In this document: positions 1 through 4,033 of the stretch, in pieces
How the letters are laid out: each line of letters starts with the position of its first letter
Position numbering within the stretch: position 1 is the stretch's first letter
Assembly (NCBI GenBank): GCA_040877875.1
Contig: JBBDNC010000030.1
Coordinates: 1 to 6,942 of the forward strand
Reading direction: 5' to 3'
Source: JBBDNC01 sp040877875
GTDB lineage: Bacteria > Bacteroidota > Rhodothermia > Balneolales > Balneolaceae
Length of the DNA: 6,942 bases
The notes under the pieces: model-generated
The model's input: only the letters and a program-made list of their open reading frames with translations
Told to the model about the DNA's origin: nothing
Database searches by the model: none
Made by a program: the position numbers and the translations under genes

Positions 1-1
1 G

Positions 2-76
2 TGGGTGCTACTGGATTCGAACCAGTGACCTCTACCGTGTCGGGGTAGCGCTCTAAACCAACTGAGCTAAGCACCC
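2..76 (-). tRNA. tRNA-Val (anticodon GAC)
   Basis: Read on the minus strand, this folds into a complete cloverleaf. The 7-bp acceptor stem is GGGTGCT with AGCACCC (plus-strand 70-76 and 3-9). The D stem is GCTC/GAGC (64-67 and 50-53). The anticodon stem is CTACC/GGTAG (44-48 and 32-36) with the 7-base loop CCGACAC. The T stem is ACTGG/CCAGT with loop TTCGAAT. The anticodon GAC occupies plus-strand 39-41 and reads valine codon GUC (and GUU by wobble). The discriminator base is A at position 2. Only one further base (C) is visible before the window edge, so whether CCA is encoded cannot be decided. No mispaired stems or intron are seen. Confidence 0.97.
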
Positions 77-104
77 GTAATCCGCCAGACGGACGAATGG
101 GGAG

Positions 105-112
105 TTATATAA
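105..112 (-). promoter_or_regulatory. possible -10-like element upstream of tRNA-Val
   Basis: On the minus strand an AT-only octamer TTATATAA lies about 29 bases upstream of the tRNA 5' end, inside otherwise GC-richer sequence. It could serve as the -10 box of the tRNA promoter. No convincing -35/-33 element (such as TTGACA or TTTG) stands at the expected distance, so this is a weak call based on position and composition only. Confidence 0.25.
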
Positions 113-214
113 TGATCCGGATGGACTTCCCGGATTCGGAGCTCTTAATATAGAGATCATTTGTAGTCACAGGCAAGGGTTAAAAAAACGAAAACGATAA
201 GGCATGATCGTATA

Positions 215-484
215 TCAGGATTCCGGATTCCGGGTAAATACCTTTTGCTGTTTAATTTCATGATATCCCAACCCCGCATAAAATCGATGGGAGTCTTTCC
301 GTAACGCATTGGCACGCACTCGAATCTTATCAGTTCGTGAATGCAGCCATTGCTCGGCATGCTGCACAAGCTCTTTGCCTATTCCCCTGCCTCGAAAACC
401 TTCATCGACAACCAGGCTGACAATTTCACCCGTACGGCCCTCTGCCAGCCGAACATCAATAATTGTGTTAATACAACTGACGTT
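215..484 (-). pseudogene. GNAT-family N-acetyltransferase, 5'-truncated remnant
   Basis: The minus-strand frame ending at TGA 215-217 encodes about 89 residues that match the C-terminal half of a GNAT acetyltransferase, an enzyme fold that transfers acetyl from acetyl-CoA to an amine. The pyrophosphate-binding motif RGRGIG of motif A is at plus-strand 377-394, preceded by the beta-4 strand EIVSLVVDE. It is followed by the typical motif B ending SHRFYAGLGYHE. The frame is closed upstream by TAA at 485-487. No ATG, GTG or TTG start lies upstream of motif A, and the roughly 60-70 N-terminal residues of the fold (beta-1 to beta-3) are absent. The nusB start is only about 50 bases away on the other strand, so the missing half cannot fit in between. 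I infer a gene decapitated by a deletion or rearrangement. A start at a rare codon (ATT, 470-472) or a single assembly error is less likely. A shorter ATG-started reading of 157-369 in another frame is a shadow. Confidence 0.7.
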
Positions 485-505
485 TTAATTGTAACACATT
501 GTTCG

Positions 506-513
506 TATTTTTG
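506..513 (+). promoter_or_regulatory. possible Bacteroidota-type -7 box before nusB
   Basis: TATTTTTG fits the Bacteroidota housekeeping -7 consensus TAnnTTTG exactly and lies 24 bases before the nusB ATG. A TTG at 489-491 is a candidate -33 element, but the 14-base spacer is shorter than usual. The call depends on the inferred phylum and on an AT-rich background where chance matches are common. Confidence 0.3.
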
Positions 514-537
514 ATGTTTGTAATTTTCAGGAAAATC

Positions 538-999
538 ATGAGTAATCGAAGAGAAGTACGGGAAGTGGTGTTGCAGGCGTTGTATGCCAGGGAAGTAGGA
601 CAGAATTCCCCCTCCGATATTCGCAAACAGATTTTGAGTAAAAAGCTTTCGGGAGACAAAGAGGCGCTCAGGTTTGCCGAGAAGCTGTTATTGCGTGCAA
701 TCGACATGGAAGAGGAGCTGGACGAAATCATTTCCGAACAGATTAAGAACTGGAAGATCAATCGACTGGCGTTTGTCGACAAGGTGATCCTGCGCATCGC
801 CTTGTGTGAATTTCTCCGGTTCGAGGATATCCCGTCAAAGGTAACTATCAATGAAGCGATCGAGCTTGCAAAGAATTATTCAACGGGAAAGAGTGGAAAG
901 TTTGTTAACGGGATCCTGGATGCTGCCCTGAGTAAACTGAACGAACAGGGACGGATTCAAAAAGAAGGCCGAGGCCTCATGGAATCTCCGAGGAAGTAA
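538..999 (+). CDS. nusB: transcription antitermination factor NusB
   Basis: NusB is an all-helical RNA-binding protein. With NusE (S10) it binds boxA of rRNA leaders and assembles the antitermination complex that keeps RNA polymerase transcribing rRNA operons. The 153-residue product begins MSNRREVREVVLQALYARE, the usual N-terminal helix. It carries the family's signature C-terminal block: NW at 71-72, RL at 76-77, VDKVILRIALCEFL (80-93), IPSKVTINEAIELAK (98-112) and SGKFVNGILD (119-128). A charged tail of about 20 residues extends beyond the core and makes it slightly longer than the usual 130-150 residues. I chose ATG 538 because the family alignment starts there and AGGA lies a few bases upstream. 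An in-frame ATG at 499 would add 13 hydrophobic residues foreign to the family. The metallophosphatase gene begins within 15 bases of its stop, suggesting one transcript. Confidence 0.95.
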   Translation: MSNRREVREVVLQALYAREVGQNSPSDIRKQILSKKLSGDKEALRFAEKLLLRAIDMEEELDEIISEQIKNWKINRLAFVDKVILRIALCEFLRFEDIPSKVTINEAIELAKNYSTGKSGKFVNGILDAALSKLNEQGRIQKEGRGLMESPRK

Positions 1000-1012
1000 T
1001 CAGGTGAGTCAA

Positions 1013-1684
1013 ATGAAGATGATAGCAATCGGAGATATTCACGGCTGTTGCCGTTCCCTTGAGGGGCTGCTCGAAAAACTCGAGGAGTATCCCGATCACC
1101 GGCTGATTTTTGTTGGGGATTATATTGACCGTGGTCCTTGTTCGAGGGAGGTGGTTGACTGCCTGATTGAGCTGGAAAAGAAGCGGGACTGCGTTTTTTT
1201 ACGTGGAAACCATGAGCAGATGCTGCTGGATGCTACGGGAGAGGGGAAACATGAGAATTTTCAAATGTGGATTATGAACGGGGGCGACAATACCCTCAGG
1301 TCCTACGGATTGACTCCCGCCAAACTGGACTTTCCGGCCGACCACCTGGAGTTTTACCGTAATACAAAGTTTTTTTATTCGACCGACGATTATTTCTTCG
1401 TGCATGCCGGCGCCCCGATACACCAGTCTCTCGAAGCAAGTATGGAAAATCCACAATTCAGGCACGATTTTCTTTGGACGCGTGAGCATCTGAATATATA
1501 CGATACTCCGTGGGAAAAGAAGGTGATCTTTGGTCATACTCCCAGGCCGGATCCGATTCAACGGCCCAAAATGATCGGGATTGATACCGGGTGTGTTTTT
1601 TCTTCTCCAGGGTATGGTAAATTGACGGCCGTTGTTCTTCCCGATGAGACATTTATTCAGCAGGAGTCGCTTGATGAACAGTGA
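1013..1684 (+). CDS. PPP-family metallophosphatase (serine/threonine protein phosphatase-like)
   Basis: This is a calcineurin-like, two-metal phosphoesterase of the PPP family (bacterial PrpA/lambda-phosphatase type), probably cytoplasmic because no signal peptide is seen. With the chosen start it has 223 residues, close to the roughly 220 typical of that group. The metal-binding motifs appear in order: GDIHG (7-11), GDYIDRG (35-41), GNHE (65-68), FVHAG with His131, and FGHTP with His175. All expected ligands (Asp8, His10, Asp36, Asn66, His131, His175) are present, so it should be active. Substrate is not readable from sequence: phosphoprotein is the usual assignment, while a dinucleoside polyphosphate (ApaH-like) or other phosphoester is possible. 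ATG 1013 is preferred because AGGTGAG (1002-1008) sits 4 bases upstream and the protein then begins MKMIAIGDIHG. GTG 1004 (three more residues) and ATG 1019 are alternatives. It closely follows nusB and is likely co-transcribed with it. Confidence 0.9.
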   Translation: MKMIAIGDIHGCCRSLEGLLEKLEEYPDHRLIFVGDYIDRGPCSREVVDCLIELEKKRDCVFLRGNHEQMLLDATGEGKHENFQMWIMNGGDNTLRSYGLTPAKLDFPADHLEFYRNTKFFYSTDDYFFVHAGAPIHQSLEASMENPQFRHDFLWTREHLNIYDTPWEKKVIFGHTPRPDPIQRPKMIGIDTGCVFSSPGYGKLTAVVLPDETFIQQESLDEQ

Positions 1685-1712
1685 TCCCGGCTGCATTTGG
1701 GTTAGAGTGTCA

Positions 1713-1743
1713 AGGATCAGTGAACAGCCCGGGCATTGATCCT
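1713..1743 (+). other. intergenic hairpin, possible factor-dependent terminator or mRNA end structure
   Basis: AGGATCAGTG (1713-1722) pairs with CATTGATCCT (1734-1743) to form a 10-bp stem with one G-U pair and an 11-base loop. It begins 28 bases after the metallophosphatase stop and ends 100 bases before ychF. No U-tract follows, so it is not a classical intrinsic terminator. It may protect or punctuate the nusB-phosphatase mRNA. The rest of the 1685-1842 gap becomes AT-rich near 1800-1830, as expected for a ychF promoter, but no consensus box can be assigned. Confidence 0.35.
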
Positions 1744-1842
1744 GTTATCCTCTCCTGATACATGGCAATAGGTTCCGGAGATGTACTATACACTGAAATA
1801 GGAAGAAATTTTAATTTTTTAAACTTGTAAACCGAGAACCGA

Positions 1843-2937
1843 ATGAATCTGAAATGTGGTATTGTGGGTCTCCCGAATGTAGGGAAGTCAACCCTGTTTA
1901 ATGCATTAAGCAATGCCGGTGCAGAGTCGGCCAATTTTCCCTTTTGTACGATCGATCCGAATGTGGGGATGGTTCCTGTCCCTGACAAACGGCTGGATGT
2001 TCTGACGGAACTTGTGGGCCCCAAACAAACGACTCCGGCAAGTATTGAATTTGTAGATATCGCAGGCCTTGTAAAGGGTGCTTCAGAAGGGAAGGGGAAA
2101 GGGAACGCGTTTCTCTCTCATATACGGGAAGTGGATCTGATCATCCACGTTGTGCGATGTTTCGATGACCCGGACATTATACATGTGGAAGGCTCGATCG
2201 ACCCGAAGCGCGATATCGGGATTATTGAGGACGAATTAATCCTGAAAGACCTGGAATCGGTCGAAAAGAGGGTTGAGAATCTTAAAAAGCAGGCAAAAAG
2301 CGGCGACAAAAAAGTCGTAGAGATGCTGAAGGTGACCGAGCGCCTGAAGGAGCATCTCGAAGAGGGGGAGTCAGCAAGAACGTTTGAACGGGAGGGGTCA
2401 GAATTGGAGGCGTTCCGGGATCTGTTTTTACTGTCGGACAAGCCGGTATTATATGCCTGTAATGTAGCTGAAGAAGATCTGAATATGGGGAATGAATGTG
2501 TGGAGCAGGTGAGGCGAATCGCTGAAATACACGACGACCGGGTCGTGATGTTCTGTGCAAAAATTGAGGCGGAGATCGCCGAGCTGGATGAGGAGGAAAA
2601 AGAAGGATTTCTGGAAGAACTGGGAGTGGAGCGTTCAGGGCTGGACCGGTTGATTCGTGCCGCCTATGAAAATCTCGGCCTGATCACCTATTTTACAGCG
2701 GGCCCCAAAGAAGTTCGGGCTTGGACAATCCCCAAAGGTACCAAGGCTCCCCAGGCGGCCGGGGTGATTCATACGGACTTCGAGCGGGGCTTTATCCGGG
2801 CCGAGACGATTTCATTTGAGGATTACCAGGAGCTGAAGTCTGAAAAAGCTGCTAAAGAGGCGGGAAAGATGCGCCAGGAAGGAAAGGAATACGTTGTAAA
2901 AGACGGCGACGTGATGTTGTTTCGGTTTAATGTGTAG
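1843..2937 (+). CDS. ychF: redox-regulated ATPase/GTPase YchF (OLA1 family)
   Basis: YchF is a near-universal Obg-type P-loop NTPase that prefers ATP, associates with ribosomes and has been linked to translation and oxidative stress control. The 364-residue length is typical. The P-loop GLPNVGKST is at 9-17, a TIDPN switch I segment at 36-40 and DIAGLV (G3) at 72-77. HVVRCF is at 102-107, with His114 at the position reported as catalytic in E. coli YchF. NVAE (207-210) replaces the canonical NKxD, which is the family hallmark behind ATP preference. A helical coiled-coil insert spans about 130-180. The TGS domain covers about 280-362, with ITYFTAGPKEVRAWTI and the ending GDVMLFRFNV. One small deviation is GKGKGN (83-88), where many relatives have GEGLGN. 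There is no clear Shine-Dalgarno sequence before ATG 1843, but the family N-terminus begins there. It is probably transcribed from its own promoter in the upstream gap. Confidence 0.97.
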   Translation: MNLKCGIVGLPNVGKSTLFNALSNAGAESANFPFCTIDPNVGMVPVPDKRLDVLTELVGPKQTTPASIEFVDIAGLVKGASEGKGKGNAFLSHIREVDLIIHVVRCFDDPDIIHVEGSIDPKRDIGIIEDELILKDLESVEKRVENLKKQAKSGDKKVVEMLKVTERLKEHLEEGESARTFEREGSELEAFRDLFLLSDKPVLYACNVAEEDLNMGNECVEQVRRIAEIHDDRVVMFCAKIEAEIAELDEEEKEGFLEELGVERSGLDRLIRAAYENLGLITYFTAGPKEVRAWTIPKGTKAPQAAGVIHTDFERGFIRAETISFEDYQELKSEKAAKEAGKMRQEGKEYVVKDGDVMLFRFNV

Positions 2938-2963
2938 GTTTGAGAGTGGTTTCGAGTGAAGGG

Positions 2964-2977
2964 GGATTAGTTAATCC
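2964..2977. repeat. short palindrome GGATTA-gt-TAATCC after ychF
   Basis: A perfect 6-bp inverted repeat with a 2-base centre lies 27 bases beyond the ychF stop and about 20 bases before the large structured repeat. The loop is too small for a stable RNA hairpin unless inner pairs open. It could be a protein-binding site or the outer remnant of the neighbouring repeat, and nothing else supports a function. Confidence 0.3.
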
Positions 2978-2997
2978 GGCGAACCAAACTGTTTCGA

Positions 2998-3123
2998 CGA
3001 ACACACCCCTCGCTTGTCCGAAACCGCCTTACGGCGGGTTACGGACTTCGCTTTCCCCTCTCGAGAGGGGACGGCATAGCCAAGTAGGCGTCAGCCGGCT
3101 TGGCTATACCCGGGGTGTGTTCG
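2998..3123. repeat. structured intergenic repeat element (REP/MITE-like) with 12-bp inverted ends
   Basis: About 126 bases are bounded by a perfect 12-bp inverted repeat: CGAACACACCCC (2998-3009) and GGGGTGTGTTCG (3112-3123). Inside are three further inverted repeats in series. The first is a long hairpin at 3016-3046 (GTCCG..CGGAC with AACCGCC/GGCGGGTT above it). The second is the perfect 16-bp palindrome CCCCTCTCGAGAGGGG (3055-3070). The third is ATAGCCAAG/CTTGGCTAT (3076-3084 and 3099-3107), with a small GGC/GCC stem in its loop. This dense nested symmetry, the sharp compositional change from the flanks and the intergenic position fit a non-autonomous mobile repeat such as a REP/BIME or MITE. 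Related GGGGTGTGTT-ended repeats are, to my recollection, frequent in Bacteroidota-type genomes. No coding capacity is credible here, and a 99-codon open frame at 2940-3239 is a by-product. On RNA it would form a multi-hairpin structure between ychF and the next gene and could end or stabilise the ychF mRNA. Confidence 0.7.
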
Positions 3124-3148
3124 CAGAACTATGCCCGGGGTGTGTTCG
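3104..3148. repeat. direct duplication of the repeat's right arm (20 bp, period 25)
   Basis: CTATACCCGGGGTGTGTTCG (3104-3123) recurs as CTATGCCCGGGGTGTGTTCG (3129-3148) with one A/G difference, separated by five bases. The second copy again carries the full 12-bp arm, which is complementary to the left end at 2998-3009. This may be a slippage duplication, or the end of a second, degenerate element copy abutting the first. From about 3149 to 3180 the sequence (GGGGCATCGAGGGG and onward) shows no further clear repeat. Confidence 0.7.
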
Positions 3149-3188
3149 GGGCATCGAGGGGGGCAAAGATGATCACCCGAATGTACTT

Positions 3189-3204
3189 TATAGAACTTTC
3201 TATA
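3189..3204. promoter_or_regulatory. AT-rich palindrome upstream of the IMPase-family gene, possible operator
   Basis: TATAGAA-ct-TTCTATA is a perfect 7-bp inverted repeat, and the half-site TCTATA occurs again at 3208-3213. It lies 48 bases before the downstream start, within an AT-rich stretch (about 3178-3251) that is the obvious place for the promoter of the IMPase/M1-like gene pair. The symmetry and position suit a dimeric repressor site, but no known regulator motif is recognised and AT-rich palindromes arise by chance. Confidence 0.3.
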
Positions 3205-3251
3205 TGATCTATAAGTTTTTACTTACTAACACTTTATAACAATTACCTAAT

Positions 3252-4025
3252 ATGTCTTCGAATCTGATTGAGTTACGAGATGCAGCCGAATCTATCGCCC
3301 GGGAAGCCGGGGAGATCACTCTGCAGTACTTCAGAAAATCGTTTGATCTGGAGTTTAAATCCGATGATTCTCCCGTTACCAATGCAGACCGGGAAGCAGA
3401 GGAATGCGTAAGGGAAAGAGTTCGGAAGCAGTTTCCAAATCACGGGATGATCGGTGAAGAATTCGGCAGTGAAGGGGAAGAGCGGGATGTGGTCTGGGTC
3501 GTGGATCCGATTGACGGTACCCAGTCGTTTATTCACGGGGTTCCTTTATATACAACCCTGATTGGCATCCTGGTGGAGGGGACGCCGCAAGTGGGAGTAA
3601 TCTACGCACCGGCGTTGAATGAAATGGTCATTGCCGCTAAAGGTTCGGGTACTTTTTTGAACGGTAATTCTACCGGGGTCCGCCGGTGCAAGGAACTCCA
3701 ATCTGCTACGTTTCTGACAACAGACCTAGAGCATATCCGTCAATATAAATTTGATCGGCCATTTGAAGAATTATTACGTCAGACTCGAATTCACCGAACA
3801 TGGGGGGATGCTTATGGCCATCTTATGGTTGCAACCGGCCGGGCGGACATCATGTTTGATCCGATTTTGAGTATTTGGGATGCGGCTGCCCTTCTTCCGG
3901 TGGTGACTGAAGCCGGCGGGTCGTTTACGGACGTGCACGGTGTGGAATCTATTCGAACCGGAAACGCAATATCATGTACGAAAGAGTTGAAACCGGACGT
4001 TTTATCAATATTCTCCAACCCCTAA
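3252..4025 (+). CDS. hisN: inositol-monophosphatase-family phosphatase, probably HisN-type histidinol-phosphatase
   Basis: This is a Mg-dependent, Li-sensitive-type sugar or alcohol phosphatase of the IMPase/FBPase/CysQ superfamily, 257 residues long and cytoplasmic. Visible motifs are KSDDSPVTNADREAE (36-50), GEEFG (68-72) with the metal-binding Glu pair, DPIDGT (85-90), the WGD-Y-G block (184-189) and SIWDAAAL (207-214) with the metal-binding Asp. The SPVTxAD start, the DGTxSFIxGVPL continuation and the RTWGDAYGHLMVATGRADIMFDP stretch resemble HisN enzymes, which dephosphorylate histidinol phosphate in histidine synthesis, more than SuhB or CysQ. I assign HisN on that basis, without a search. 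No other his genes are in the window, which is common for this class. ATG 3252 has no Shine-Dalgarno sequence. The next gene starts 8 bases after the stop, implying co-transcription. Confidence 0.8.
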   Translation: MSSNLIELRDAAESIAREAGEITLQYFRKSFDLEFKSDDSPVTNADREAEECVRERVRKQFPNHGMIGEEFGSEGEERDVVWVVDPIDGTQSFIHGVPLYTTLIGILVEGTPQVGVIYAPALNEMVIAAKGSGTFLNGNSTGVRRCKELQSATFLTTDLEHIRQYKFDRPFEELLRQTRIHRTWGDAYGHLMVATGRADIMFDPILSIWDAAALLPVVTEAGGSFTDVHGVESIRTGNAISCTKELKPDVLSIFSNP

Positions 4026-4033
4026 TCCTGATT

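Noticed and set aside
115..135. Inverted repeat ATCCGG/CCGGAT as a terminator for the GNAT remnant
   Set aside because: The stem is only 6 bp with a 9-base loop, and no U-tract follows on the minus strand.
499..537. N-terminal extension of NusB from ATG 499
   Set aside because: It adds a hydrophobic stretch absent from the family and would overlap the promoter-like sequence. The family start is at 538.
468..851. 127-codon minus-strand open frame opposite nusB, considered as the missing half of the GNAT gene
   Set aside because: Its Ser/Arg-rich translation does not look like GNAT beta-1 to beta-3, and it is the antisense of conserved NusB codons.
1199..1696. 165-codon minus-strand open frame opposite the metallophosphatase
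   Set aside because: It is antisense to a clearly conserved enzyme gene, with no recognisable domain.
2998..3148. CRISPR array or riboswitch
   Set aside because: There are only two unequal direct repeats with a 5-base gap and no spacers, and the folded elements do not match any riboswitch core I can recognise.
2940..3239. 99-codon plus-strand open frame after ychF
   Set aside because: It reads entirely through the inverted-repeat element, has a biased and non-protein-like composition, and resembles no family. The repeat structure explains the sequence.
3974..4033. N-terminal extension of the M1-like protein from ATG 3974
   Set aside because: It overlaps the IMPase-family gene by about 50 bases and would place 20 residues in front of an otherwise normal signal peptide. 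ATG 4034 fits better.
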